Shown: one piece after another, positions 33,017 to 41,009 of the stretch
Numbering within the stretch: the first letter of the stretch is position 1
Layout: the number at the start of each line of letters is the position of its first letter
Position numbers and translations under genes: made by a program
Notes under the pieces: model-generated
Database searches by the model: none
What the model saw: only the letters and a program-made list of their open reading frames with translations
Told to the model about the DNA's origin: nothing
Assembly: GCF_016742955.1 (NCBI RefSeq)
Contig: NZ_JABBYC010000040.1
Span: forward strand, 1 to 44,318
Length of the DNA: 44,318 bases
Source of the DNA: Myceligenerans indicum
GTDB lineage: Bacteria; Actinomycetota; Actinomycetes; Actinomycetales; Cellulomonadaceae
Reading direction: 5' to 3'

Positions 33017-35122
33017 ATGGACGCGGCACCGACCACGACCCACCGGACCATCGCCGTCGTCGGCGCGTCAGGCGCCGGCAAGACGACGCTCACCGAGGCG
33101 CTGCTGCACCGAGCCGGAGCGATCTCGCGTGCGGGCCGCGTGGAGGACGGCACCACGGTGAGCGACCACGAGCCCGAGGAGACCGCCCGGGGGATCTCGC
33201 TCGGCCTCGCGCTCGGGACGCTCACGTGGAGATGTCCCGACGGCACCGAGGGCACCCTGACCCTGGCCGACGCTCCCGGCCACCCGGACTTCGCCGGAGC
33301 GGTGGACACGGCCCTGGCGATCGCGGACCTCGCGCTCGTCGTGGTCAGTGCGGTGGACGGCGTGCAGCCCGGCACCTGGACCGCCTGGTCGGCCGCCGAG
33401 GCCCTCGACGTGCCGCGTCTCGTGGTGGTGACCCAGGAGGACCGGTCCCGCGCCGACTTCCGGCGGGTGCTGGGTGAGCTCCACCAGGCGTTCGGCGAGC
33501 ACCTGTGGCCGATCGAGCTGCCGCTGGGCGAGGGACAGTCCTTCGGCTCCATCGCCGACCTGCTCGGTGAGTGCGTCCTGGTCTACGACGAGGCGGGCGG
33601 GCATCACGAGGAGGACCTGCCGGAGGGCGTCCTGGACGAGGAGCACCGCATGCACGTGGACGTCACCGAGGAACTCGTGTCGCACGACGACGATCAGCTC
33701 GACGCCTACCTGTCGGGCCAGGAGCCGTCCGCGGCGGACCTGGAGCGGACGCTCGCGCACGAGGTCTTCGTGAACGACGGGGTGCCCGTCATGGTGGCGT
33801 CCGGCGTGACGGCCGCGGGCGTGGACCGCGTCGCGGACCTGCTGTACGAGCTCGCGCCCGCGCCGGGTGAGCGGGACGCCCGCATCGTCGTCGGCGCCGG
33901 GAGCGACGGCGCACGGGGTGACGGCCCCGAGCCTGCCGGGTCCGGGGACGACGACGGCCAGTCGCTCGCCGTGGCCACCGACCCGTCGGGCGAGCCCCTG
34001 GTGCACGTCTTCCGCACCGTCGCCGACGCCTACGTGGGCCAGGTGTCGATGCTCAAGGTGCTCTCCGGCGTCGTACATGCCTCGGACCGGCTGCGCAACG
34101 CGACCACAGGCACGGACGAGCGCGTCCACGGCCTGTTCCGGCTGCAGGGCAAGGAGCATCTTCCGCTCGACCGGCTCGCCGCGGGCGAGGTCGGCGCCGT
34201 GGCGAAGCTGAGCGGTTCGCCGTCGGGCACCCTGCTGTGGTCGCGGCCCTCGGGACGGGCGCGTCCGTTCCTGCCGCCGCCGCGCGAGCCCGTCTACGCC
34301 GTGCAGGTCGTGCCGGAGTCCCAGTCGGACGACGAGCGGATGCCGGCGGCGCTGGCCCGGCTCGTGGCCGAGGACCGGACGCTCGTCGTCGAACAGGTGG
34401 GCGACACGACGGTGCTGCGCGGCCTCGGCGACACGCAGATCGCCGTCGCGGTGGAGCGGCTCGCGCGCGTGTTCGGCGTCCACGTGCGGACGGGCCCGGT
34501 GCCGGTCGCCTACCGGGAGACGATCGCCCGTCCCGCGCGGGCCGAGGGCAAGGTCAAGAAGCAGTCCGGCGGGCACGGGCAGTTCGCCGTCGTGCAGTTG
34601 CGGGTCGAGCCGCTGCACGACGGCGAGTTCGAGTTCGTCGACTCCGTGGTGGGCGGCGCGGTGCCGCGCCAGTACATCGGCGCGGTCGAGCGGGGCGCGC
34701 GTGACGCCATGGCGGCGGGCGGGCCGCAGGGGCATCCCGTCGTGGACCTCCGGGTGGAGGTGTACGACGGCAAGGCGCACTCGGTGGACTCCTCCGACAT
34801 GGCATTCCGCACGGCGGCGGCCACGGGCGTCCGGGCAGCGCTGGCCGAGGCCGGCACGGTGCTGCTGGAGCCCGTGTCGCTGGTGACCGTGACGGTCCCG
34901 CCCGAGCGTCAGGGGGCGGTGCTCACCGACCTGTCGGGACGGCGCGGGATCGTCTCGGCGACCGAGCTGGCCGACGGCGGCCGCGCCCGCGTGGTCGCCA
35001 CCGTGCCGGAGGCGGAGCTCGGCGGCTACGTCCTCGACCTGCGGTCGCTGACGGGAGGCCGCGCGGAGCTCACGATCCGGCCCGCGGGCTACGAGCGCGT
35101 ACCGGGCGCCGCGCGGACGTAG
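33017..35122 (+). CDS. EF-G-like translational GTPase (EF-G2 type)
   Basis: The 701-residue protein has EF-G domain order. Domain G has P-loop GASGAGKT (16-23), switch I ARGISL and G3 DAPGHPDF (85-92). The G4 motif is TQED (139-142) rather than the NKxD of true EF-G, so nucleotide specificity may differ. Domain II begins near 330 (HVFRTVADAYVGQVSMLKV), domain III at about 420, and domain IV contains YRETIARPARAEGKVKKQSGGHGQFA, with a shortened arm; domain V closes with TVTVPPERQGAVLTDLSGRRG. It fits the stand-alone EF-G-like proteins of actinobacteria, whose role is less clear than that of the essential EF-G. ATG 33017 follows CGGGAGG. Confidence 0.9.
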   Translation: MDAAPTTTHRTIAVVGASGAGKTTLTEALLHRAGAISRAGRVEDGTTVSDHEPEETARGISLGLALGTLTWRCPDGTEGTLTLADAPGHPDFAGAVDTALAIADLALVVVSAVDGVQPGTWTAWSAAEALDVPRLVVVTQEDRSRADFRRVLGELHQAFGEHLWPIELPLGEGQSFGSIADLLGECVLVYDEAGGHHEEDLPEGVLDEEHRMHVDVTEELVSHDDDQLDAYLSGQEPSAADLERTLAHEVFVNDGVPVMVASGVTAAGVDRVADLLYELAPAPGERDARIVVGAGSDGARGDGPEPAGSGDDDGQSLAVATDPSGEPLVHVFRTVADAYVGQVSMLKVLSGVVHASDRLRNATTGTDERVHGLFRLQGKEHLPLDRLAAGEVGAVAKLSGSPSGTLLWSRPSGRARPFLPPPREPVYAVQVVPESQSDDERMPAALARLVAEDRTLVVEQVGDTTVLRGLGDTQIAVAVERLARVFGVHVRTGPVPVAYRETIARPARAEGKVKKQSGGHGQFAVVQLRVEPLHDGEFEFVDSVVGGAVPRQYIGAVERGARDAMAAGGPQGHPVVDLRVEVYDGKAHSVDSSDMAFRTAAATGVRAALAEAGTVLLEPVSLVTVTVPPERQGAVLTDLSGRRGIVSATELADGGRARVVATVPEAELGGYVLDLRSLTGGRAELTIRPAGYERVPGAART

Positions 35123-35127
35123 CCGTC

Positions 35128-35147
35128 ACGGCAGCCGCCGCTGCCGT
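35128..35147. terminator. Hairpin at convergent stop codons
   Basis: ACGGCAGC and GCTGCCGT are perfect 8-bp arms with a CGCC loop. It starts six bases after the EF-G-like stop and its last base overlaps the DUF4383 stop codon, a compact bidirectional terminator. Confidence 0.65.
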
Positions 35148-35581
35148 CAGTACTGCAGCCCATCGGCGGCCTGCCGGTGCGGCCACAGCGCGACGGCCAG
35201 GCCGGCGCCGGCGCTGAGGACGTGCAGGACGTTGTCGGCCGCGTTGATGTTCAGGAAGTTGACGTCCGGGTTGCTCACGGCGACCAGGCCGTACGCGAAG
35301 GCCGCGCCGTACCCGGCCACGAGCAGCCAGCCGAAGGTGCGGGCCCGGCCCGGGGTGGACGACAGGGCGATGCCGGCGACGCCGATCAGGAGATGCACGA
35401 TGTTGTGCAACGGGTTGACGGCGAAACCGAGCAGGGTCTGGTCGTGATCGTGCTCCGCGAAGCCGTCGAACCCGGTGACGAAGAATCCCAGCACGCCGAC
35501 GAGCAGATAGACCGCGCCGATCGTGAGGGCGAGCCATTGGTGGACCGCGCGGGTGCGCTGCGCGGACATGGACTGAGTCAT
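35147..35581 (-). CDS. DUF4383 membrane protein
   Basis: The 144-residue protein has four membrane helices (about 14-35, 57-78, 84-104 and 117-138). The motif LLGFAVNPLHNIVHLLIGVAGI and later NFLNINAADNVLHVLSAGAGL contain the paired Asn-His residues that define DUF4383, a small family of actinobacterial membrane proteins with no known biochemical role. The start ATG at 35581 has GGAG at seven bases. It is convergent with the EF-G-like gene and divergent from the 2'-5' RNA ligase-type gene. Confidence 0.9.
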   Translation of the reverse strand: MTQSMSAQRTRAVHQWLALTIGAVYLLVGVLGFFVTGFDGFAEHDHDQTLLGFAVNPLHNIVHLLIGVAGIALSSTPGRARTFGWLLVAGYGAAFAYGLVAVSNPDVNFLNINAADNVLHVLSAGAGLAVALWPHRQAADGLQY

Positions 35582-35778
35582 GGTGGTGCTCCGTTCCGGT
35601 CGGGGACCCGTCGCCGGATCCCGAGGTCGACAGTTCGTACCCGCCTGCCGCGCGGCCGTGGGGCGGGTCGCTCCGCCGTGGCCGCGGCCCCGGCGAGCCT
35701 CGTACCTGGTGTTCGGAGCCGCGCCCGGATCGGATGGGACTGTTTTCGGGTGACTTGTTCCGGCCCTAGGCTGGACCC

Positions 35779-36303
35779 ATGGCGCTGGCCGTATGTCTGC
35801 TGTTCGACAGCCCGACCGAACGGACCCTGCGAAGGCTGTGGCAGCGGCTCGAGGCCGACGGCGTGCCCACGCTGGCCACGCACACCCACGGCCGCCATGT
35901 GCCGCACCTGTCGCTGGCGGTCCTGCGTTCCTGGGACCTCGACGCGGTGCGCGCCGCCATGGAGTCGCTGCCCGACGCCGGGCCCACCCCCGTCCGGTTC
36001 GACGCCGTCGCCGCGTTCCGCCGGGGCCGGATGCACCTGGTCCCCGCCGTGACCAGCACGCTCGCCACGCGCCAGGAACGGGTCGTCGCGGCGCTCGACG
36101 CGACGGACGAGGATCTGCACCGGCACTACGTCCCGGGCGTGTGGAGCCCGCACGTCACCGTGGCGCCCCGCGTGCGGCTGGACCAGACCCCCCTGGTCCT
36201 CGAGGCGGCCTACGAGATCCTGCCCCTGACCGGCACGCTCACCCGCGCGGCTCTCGTGGACGCCGGCACGGGTACGGTGCACCCGCTACCGACGGTCCCC
36301 TGA
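35779..36303 (+). CDS. 2'-5' RNA ligase/cyclic phosphodiesterase family protein
   Basis: The 174-residue protein has the two-H (LigT/2H phosphoesterase) plan: two catalytic H-x-S/T tetrapeptides, PHLSLAVL (His near 43) and PHVTVAPR (His near 128), separated by about 85 residues, with an Arg-rich first helix. Such proteins cleave or form 2',5'-linked or 2',3'-cyclic phosphate bonds; the physiological target is usually unknown. The start at 35779 has TAGGCT exactly six bases upstream, and no ribosome site, so the message is probably leaderless. It stands alone, convergent with the SDR gene at 36343. Confidence 0.88.
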   Translation: MALAVCLLFDSPTERTLRRLWQRLEADGVPTLATHTHGRHVPHLSLAVLRSWDLDAVRAAMESLPDAGPTPVRFDAVAAFRRGRMHLVPAVTSTLATRQERVVAALDATDEDLHRHYVPGVWSPHVTVAPRVRLDQTPLVLEAAYEILPLTGTLTRAALVDAGTGTVHPLPTVP

Positions 36304-36342
36304 CCGGGGCGGTCGAGGGGTGGGCCGCCGACGCCCCGCGGC

Positions 36343-37359
36343 TCAGACGGCGGACCAGCCGCCGTCCGAGGCGATGACCACGCCGTTGAGGTTGACCGAG
36401 TCGGCGGACAGCAGGAACGTGATCGACGCCGCGAGCTCGGCCGAGGTGGCCAGCGACGGGATGTTGCCGCGGTAGCGGGCGAGCTTCTCGCCGCCGAACT
36501 CCGCGTCCTTCGGGACGGTGATGCCGGTGGCGACGGCTCCCGGGGCGACGGCGTTGACGCGGACGCCCGTTCCCGCGTACATCACGGCGGAGGACTTGGT
36601 CAGGCCCACGACGGCGTGCTTGGACGTGGTGTAGGCGACGCCCGCGGCCGAACCGCGCAGGCTCGCCTCGGAGGCGACGTTGACGATGCGCCCCTGCCCC
36701 GCCTCCAGCATGCCCGGCACGACGGCGCGGGTCAGCCGCATGGTGCCCTCGACGTTGACCCGCATGACCCGCTCCCACACCGCGTCGGTCACCTCGTGGA
36801 CCGCGGAGTTGTCGTCCATGATCCCGGCCACGTTCGCCAGGGCGTCGACGCGACCGCCCGCGGCTCGCACGATCTCGGCCACCAGGTCCTCGGAGGTGAT
36901 GTCCCCCGCGACGGCGAGCACGTCGGCGCCCGGCAGGGAGGCGACGAGCTCGTCCAGCCCCTCCTTGGCCAGGTCCACGGCGACGACGCGGCCGCCCTCG
37001 CGCGCGACCCGGCCCGCGACCGCGCGGCCGATGCCCGACGCCGCGCCGGTCACGATCACGGTCTGCCCGGCGAACCGGTCCGGCGTGACCGCCTCGGTCC
37101 ACGTGGCGGCGGCGCCGGAGCCGTCGTCGGCGTCGGCGGCGTCCGGGGCGGCGTCCCTGTAGGCCGCCACGAGGGCGTCGACCATCTCGGCGGGGAACTT
37201 CCCCTGGGAGAGCGTGACGAGCTGGTCGAGGGGGAGGTTGCGCGCCGGGGCGAGCGCCTCGGGCGAGCCACCGCCCTGGGCGAGCATCGCGGTGAGGATC
37301 GGACCTCCGACGGGGTGGTCGAGCCACTGGCCGACGGTCGAGGAGGCGGTGAGAGACAT
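36343..37359 (-). CDS. SDR oxidoreductase with N-terminal extension
   Basis: The 338-residue protein has a classical SDR from about residue 93 to the end: VIVTGAASGIGRAVAGR (cofactor loop), LANVAGIMD (NNAG equivalent), VNVASEASLRGS, YTTSKHAVVG (catalytic Tyr-Lys), and an ALNGVVIASDGGW closing motif. The first 92 residues (QWLDHPVGGPILTAMLAQGG..LVTLSQGKFPAEMVDALVAAYRDA) are an extra helical domain absent from ordinary SDRs; its role is unknown. ATG at 37359 has AGGAG at five to seven bases. A palindrome just upstream (37383-37402) and the divergent TetR gene point to repression by that regulator. Confidence 0.88.
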   Translation of the reverse strand: MSLTASSTVGQWLDHPVGGPILTAMLAQGGGSPEALAPARNLPLDQLVTLSQGKFPAEMVDALVAAYRDAAPDAADADDGSGAAATWTEAVTPDRFAGQTVIVTGAASGIGRAVAGRVAREGGRVVAVDLAKEGLDELVASLPGADVLAVAGDITSEDLVAEIVRAAGGRVDALANVAGIMDDNSAVHEVTDAVWERVMRVNVEGTMRLTRAVVPGMLEAGQGRIVNVASEASLRGSAAGVAYTTSKHAVVGLTKSSAVMYAGTGVRVNAVAPGAVATGITVPKDAEFGGEKLARYRGNIPSLATSAELAASITFLLSADSVNLNGVVIASDGGWSAV

Positions 37360-37382
37360 GGAGTGCTCCTGTCGATGAAAGA

Positions 37383-37402
37383 ACCGGACAATACTGTCCG
37401 GT
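37383..37402. promoter_or_regulatory. TetR-type palindromic operator
   Basis: ACCGGACA and TGTCCGGT are perfect 8-bp arms with a four-base ATAC spacer. It lies between the divergent SDR (start 37359) and TetR (start 37418) genes, four bases upstream of the TetR -10 (TAGGGT, 37406-37411), so a bound repressor would block both promoters. Confidence 0.8.
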
Positions 37403-37417
37403 AGATAGGGTACGTCC

Positions 37418-37984
37418 ATGTCAAGCCCTCGCGCGAACCTCGGCCCGGCCGCTGCGGCCCGCAACCGCGCCGCACTGCTGAACGCGGCCCGCACCGTCTT
37501 CTCCGAGCTCGGCCCGCACGCTCCGCTCAACGCCGTGGCGCGGGCGGCCGGCGTCGGGCAGGGCAGCCTGTACCGGCATTTCCCGGACCGGCAAACCCTC
37601 GTCCTGGCCGTCCTGGAGGAGCAGGTGGTCACGCTCGAAGAGGCCGCCGGTGACCCGGACACCGACCTCACCGGCCTGCTCGGGCAGGTGACCCGGCACG
37701 CGATCGACTCCGTCGTGGTCATCGACATCGTCTCCGCGACGCCGGACACGCCGCCCGACCCCCGCCTGATGGAGCTACGCGGCAGGGTCGCCTCGGCGCT
37801 CGGCTCCCGGCTCCCCGACGCCGTCGCGACAGGGAGCGCCCCGGCGGGCACGACGGTCGACGACGTCCTGCTCGCCGTCGAACTCGTCGCCACCGCGCTG
37901 ACCCGCCGGCCCGCGGCGGAGCGCGCGGACTACGCGGCACGCGCCTGGAAGCTCCTCGGGTTCCGGGTCACCGCCGGGGCGTGA
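37418..37984 (+). CDS. TetR-family transcriptional repressor
   Basis: The 188-residue protein has a TetR helix-turn-helix at about 16-62: AAARNRAALLNAARTVFSELGPHAPLNAVARAAGVGQGSLYRHFPDRQTL. The rest is an all-helical ligand and dimer domain without recognisable ligand residues. TAGGGT lies exactly six bases before the ATG with no ribosome site, so the transcript is probably leaderless. The palindrome at 37383-37402 overlaps the region directly upstream and would allow autoregulation together with control of the divergent SDR. Confidence 0.92.
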   Translation: MSSPRANLGPAAAARNRAALLNAARTVFSELGPHAPLNAVARAAGVGQGSLYRHFPDRQTLVLAVLEEQVVTLEEAAGDPDTDLTGLLGQVTRHAIDSVVVIDIVSATPDTPPDPRLMELRGRVASALGSRLPDAVATGSAPAGTTVDDVLLAVELVATALTRRPAAERADYAARAWKLLGFRVTAGA

Positions 37985-38011
37985 CCGGACCCCGGCGGGG
38001 TGGCCGGGCGC

Positions 38012-38398
38012 TCATCCCGTACGCAGCACGTCCAGCGCATAGGTGGTGCCCCCGTTGCGGTCCACGCGCCACCGGGGGCGGGAGTCCGCGGTCAGGAGGA
38101 ACGTGAATCCGGCCGCGACGAGCGCCCGCTCGAGGTCGACCATCGAGGCGGCGCCCACGTCGATCGCACCGCGCGAGGCCCAGGACGTGGCGGAGGTGGC
38201 CACCCAGACCTCGCAGGAGGCCAGGGAGGACCGGGTGTCGGCCAGCGTGACGCGCACGGTGACGACCCCGCCGGGTGGCATCGCCTCACCGACCACGGCC
38301 GTGACGTCCTGCACGAGCCGCGTCCATCGGCGGCCGGGGGCGGCGTCGTCGGCCCCGGCGGGGGCGCCGCCGGCGGAATCGCCGTTCCAGGCGCGCAT
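38012..38398 (-). CDS. Hypothetical protein with beta-rich core
   Basis: The 128-residue product has a disordered N-terminus (NGDSAGGAPAGADDAAPGRR) and then a compact segment: VTAVVGEAMPPGGVVTVRVTLADTRSSLASCEVWVATSATSW, GAIDVGAASMVDLERALVAAGFTFLL and a short WRVDRNGGTTYALDVL end. I recognise no family. The ATG overlaps the stop of the small gene at 38398-38502 by one base (TGATG), so translation is probably coupled. It faces the TPR-type XRE regulator across the 12-bp repeat array, and small gene partners of such regulators are common in actinobacteria. Confidence 0.6.
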   Translation of the reverse strand: MRAWNGDSAGGAPAGADDAAPGRRWTRLVQDVTAVVGEAMPPGGVVTVRVTLADTRSSLASCEVWVATSATSWASRGAIDVGAASMVDLERALVAAGFTFLLTADSRPRWRVDRNGGTTYALDVLRTG

Positions 38399-38502
38399 CA
38401 GGCGCTCACCCCCTGTCCGTGCGGCGGCTCCCGCCTCAGGAGGGGCGGTGGCGAGTGCCGCCGGAAGACCGGTGCGGGGCTCATCTCAGGAAGGGTCGTC
38501 AT
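38398..38502 (-). CDS. Small Pro-rich protein (34 residues, or 101 with an upstream start)
   Basis: ATG at 38502 with GGAG seven bases upstream opens a 34-residue Pro/Arg-rich product (TTLPEMSPAPVFRR) whose TGA overlaps the start of the 128-residue gene. The same frame stays open upstream to GTG at 38703, which would give 101 residues and place the whole 12-bp repeat array inside the gene as (Asp-Glu-Ser-Pro) units. The codon pattern does not decide between these. Either way, the coupled TGATG junction argues that a translated gene ends here. Confidence 0.4.
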   Translation of the reverse strand: MTTLPEMSPAPVFRRHSPPPLLRREPPHGQGVSA

Positions 38503-38531
38503 GTCGCGCTCCAGCCGTCTTCGCGGATGCC

Positions 38532-38651
38532 GTGACCGATACCGTGACCGGCCCGGCGACTCGTCCGGAATCTCGTGCGGTGACTCATTCGGTGACTCGT
38601 CCGGTGACTCATCCGGTGACTCATCCAGTGACTCACGGCGTGACTCACGCC
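38532..38651. repeat. Ten tandem 12-bp direct repeats
   Basis: Ten consecutive 12-base units of consensus GTGACTCATCCG run without gaps from 38532; eight begin with GTGAC or GCGAC, and units at 38580, 38592, 38604 and 38616 are nearly identical. Units at 38532, 38544 and 38568 are degenerate. The array lies in the divergent gap between the small gene pair and the TPR-type XRE regulator. Confidence 0.85.
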
Positions 38652-38728
38652 GCGACGTGCCGATGACGCCGGCGCGGCACACCCGCCCGCCGTCACAATC
38701 CACTCTGATACCTGTAAACCCTCTCAAG

Positions 38729-38746
38729 TGCCACAGTCGTGTGGCA
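38729..38746. promoter_or_regulatory. Inverted repeat upstream of the XRE regulator promoter
   Basis: TGCCACA and TGTGGCA are perfect 7-bp arms with a GTCG spacer. It lies 13 bases upstream of the -35-like TTGCAC and could be an operator. Confidence 0.5.
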
Positions 38747-38759
38747 GTCAGTTCTAGAG

Positions 38760-38789
38760 TTGCACTCGGGTGCGTTGCGGGGCGTAAGG
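38760..38789 (+). promoter_or_regulatory. Promoter of the TPR-type XRE regulator
   Basis: TTGCAC (38760-38765) and TAAGGT (38784-38789) are separated by 18 bases and match a sigma-A-type promoter; the start codon at 38825 lies 35 bases further on, with a weak GGGA ribosome site. Confidence 0.55.
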
Positions 38790-38824
38790 TGTGAATCTCC
38801 CGTCCCGCCGACGTTGGGATACCG

Positions 38825-40048
38825 ATGGACGACGAGTTGATCGGCAAGCGGATCAAGCAGCTCCGGCATGCCCGGGGCGTGACGCAGGTCTCCCTCGCGC
38901 AGGAGGCGAAGATCAGCCTGTCGCTGCTGCGGAAGATCGAGCAGGGGGACCGGGACGTGTCGCAGCCCGTGGCCGCGACCGTGGCGCGAGTGCTACGCGT
39001 GGACGCGAGCACACTCACCGGGCAGCCGTACGACCGGGAGGGCAGCTCCCCGGACCGCATCCACAAGCTCATCCCCGACCTGCGGCGCGCCCTGAACCGC
39101 TGGGACCTCCCGACGGCGGACCCGGACCTCCCGGCCCGCCCGGCCGGCGAGCTCACCCGTGACGCGAGGAACATCGCCGAGCAGCTGCAACAGGGCCACA
39201 ACACGCAGCTCGCGGAGATCCTCCCGCCCCTGCTCACCGAGGCGTTCGCCATGGTGCACGCCACGGACGACCAGCGCGACCGCGACATCATCGCCGACGC
39301 GCTGCTCACCTACGCCCACGCCGCGCACACCGTCGCCCACCAGACCGGTTACGAGGACCTGGCGGCGAACGTCGAGGACCGCATCCAGTGGATCGCCGGG
39401 CTCACGGACAACCCGGCAGCGGACGGTTTCGCCGCGTGGATGCGGACCACCTCACTCATGCGTGACGGGCTGTACGACGGCGCCCTCTGGCTCCTGGACA
39501 CCGTCCGCGCGGCGGTCGACCCGGGCGGACGGGACGACGACGCCCTCCTGACCGTCGGCTCGCTCCACCTGCGCTCCTCGCTCATCGCCGGACGCGCGGG
39601 CGATCTGGACACCGCGATGGACCACGTCGAGGAGGCGCACGGCATCGCGACCCACCTGAACACGGACACGGACAACGACTGGTCGCACCTCGCGTTCGGC
39701 CCGTCGAACGTCGCGATCTACCGCGTGGCCTGCGCCGTGGAGTCGGGCGACGGACCACGCGCCCTCGCCGTCGCCGACCGGACCCGCCTGCCGAGCCACA
39801 TGGTCACGCGGCTGCCCACCCGGGTGGCGCACCACAACCTGGACCTGGCGCGCGCGTACTTCTGGCAGGGGATGCACGACAAGGCGCTGGACAGCCTGCT
39901 CACCGCCCGGAGGACCGCGGCGCAGCAGACCCGGCACCATCCCACGACACGCGAGGTGACGAACCTGCTCGTCCGCGCCCACCGGCGGGGCAACGAACCG
40001 CTGGCCCGGTTCACCGCGTGGCTCGGACCCGGCGACGACGACTGGTAG
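38825..40048 (+). CDS. XRE-family regulator with TPR-like C-terminal domain
   Basis: The 407-residue protein has an XRE helix-turn-helix in residues 1-58 (KRIKQLRHARGVTQVSLAQEAKISLSLLRKIEQGDRD) and a long helical TPR-like region (about 95-395) with repeated Ala-rich helices, for example DAARNIAEQLQQGHNTQLAEILPPLL-type segments. Proteins of this plan are abundant in actinobacteria, often sense small ligands or peptides with the TPR domain, and commonly face a small partner gene across a promoter. Here the divergent gap carries twelve-base repeats and an inverted repeat. The start is ATG 38825. No ligand can be named. Confidence 0.87.
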   Translation: MDDELIGKRIKQLRHARGVTQVSLAQEAKISLSLLRKIEQGDRDVSQPVAATVARVLRVDASTLTGQPYDREGSSPDRIHKLIPDLRRALNRWDLPTADPDLPARPAGELTRDARNIAEQLQQGHNTQLAEILPPLLTEAFAMVHATDDQRDRDIIADALLTYAHAAHTVAHQTGYEDLAANVEDRIQWIAGLTDNPAADGFAAWMRTTSLMRDGLYDGALWLLDTVRAAVDPGGRDDDALLTVGSLHLRSSLIAGRAGDLDTAMDHVEEAHGIATHLNTDTDNDWSHLAFGPSNVAIYRVACAVESGDGPRALAVADRTRLPSHMVTRLPTRVAHHNLDLARAYFWQGMHDKALDSLLTARRTAAQQTRHHPTTREVTNLLVRAHRRGNEPLARFTAWLGPGDDDW

Positions 40049-40121
40049 GCCGCCCGGCCCGCATGCGGCGAAGGCCTTTCGCCCCTTCCCGGCACCCTCC
40101 CGGCCACGCAGAATCGGGGGC

Positions 40122-41009
40122 ATGGCGGCGCACCGGACACGACCGACGCACTCCTCGCCCGCCGCCCGCGCGGCATCCCCCCGCTGGCTCGGCACCTATG
40201 TCGTCCTGGCCCTCGCGTTCTCCTGGGCGTGGTGGATCCCGATGGCCGTCACCGGTCAGGTCTCCCGCGCGGGACAGGGCTGGCCCACCCACCTGATCGG
40301 CCTCACCGGTCCCGCCCTCGCCGCGATCGTGGTCACGGCACTGGCCGACGGCGGCCCCGGGCTGGCCGGCCTCTGGCGGCGCGCCGTGCGCCTGCGGGTC
40401 CAGGCCCGCTGGTGGGTACTGGTCGGCGCCACGCTCGCGCTGAGCGGTCTGGGCTTCGTCGTGGGACGGCTCGACGGCACGCCCGTGCCCCTGGGCGACC
40501 TGACGCTCTACTCGGGGGCGCCCGCAGCCCAGGGCCTGACCCTCCTGCTCGTGGCCTGCTACCTGCTGGTCGTCAACGGATACGGCGAGGAGCTCGGCTG
40601 GCGGGGGTTCCTGGCTCACCACCTGCTGCCCAGGTTCGGGCGGCTGGGCACGGCCACCCTCGTCTGGGTCGCCTGGGCGCTCTGGCACGCACCGCTGTTC
40701 CTGGTGGTGCAGAACTTCCGGGACTTCGGCCCGGCCGGAACGGTCGGATGGCTCGTCGGGCTGTGGTTCGGCTCCTACTTCCTGACCTGGCTCTACGAGT
40801 CCGCGGGGTACTCGGTGCTCGTCGTCGCCGCCTGGCACGTCGCCTACAACATCGACACCGCCACCGAGGCGACGGCGGGCCTGACCGCGGCCGTGGTCTC
40901 GACGCTCGTCATGGCGGCGGTCGTGCTCCTGCTGGTCCGGGCGGCCGTCGTGCGGCACGCTGGATCGCGCGCCCACGGCGCGCCGGCGTCGTCGAAGGAG
41001 GAAACGTGA
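40122..41009 (+). CDS. CPBP-family intramembrane metalloprotease (CAAX-like)
   Basis: This 295-residue membrane protein has about eight helices and the CPBP/Rce1 motif set: YGEELGWRGFLAHHLLPRFG (EExxxR), ALWHAPLF (second motif with His) and AWHVAYN (third motif, His and Asn). Those residues bind the metal in Rce1-type peptidases. The N-terminal 25 residues are disordered. It may process or protect a partner protein or peptide; bacteriocin immunity is another known role for this family. The next gene starts four bases inside the stop with AAGGAGG before it, so the lyase homologue is probably co-translated. Confidence 0.88.
   Translation: MAAHRTRPTHSSPAARAASPRWLGTYVVLALAFSWAWWIPMAVTGQVSRAGQGWPTHLIGLTGPALAAIVVTALADGGPGLAGLWRRAVRLRVQARWWVLVGATLALSGLGFVVGRLDGTPVPLGDLTLYSGAPAAQGLTLLLVACYLLVVNGYGEELGWRGFLAHHLLPRFGRLGTATLVWVAWALWHAPLFLVVQNFRDFGPAGTVGWLVGLWFGSYFLTWLYESAGYSVLVVAAWHVAYNIDTATEATAGLTAAVVSTLVMAAVVLLLVRAAVVRHAGSRAHGAPASSKEET

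Noticed and set aside
38532..38651. CRISPR-like array
   Set aside because: Units are only 12 bases, directly adjacent without spacers, and no cas gene is present.
38501..38794. Plus-strand 98-codon frame through the 12-bp repeats (Gly-Asp-Ser-Ser units)
   Set aside because: It has an AGGAAGGG before the ATG, but the repeat is open on both strands because it is a multiple of three, and the translation lacks further protein-like features. The minus-strand frame has the stronger coupling evidence.
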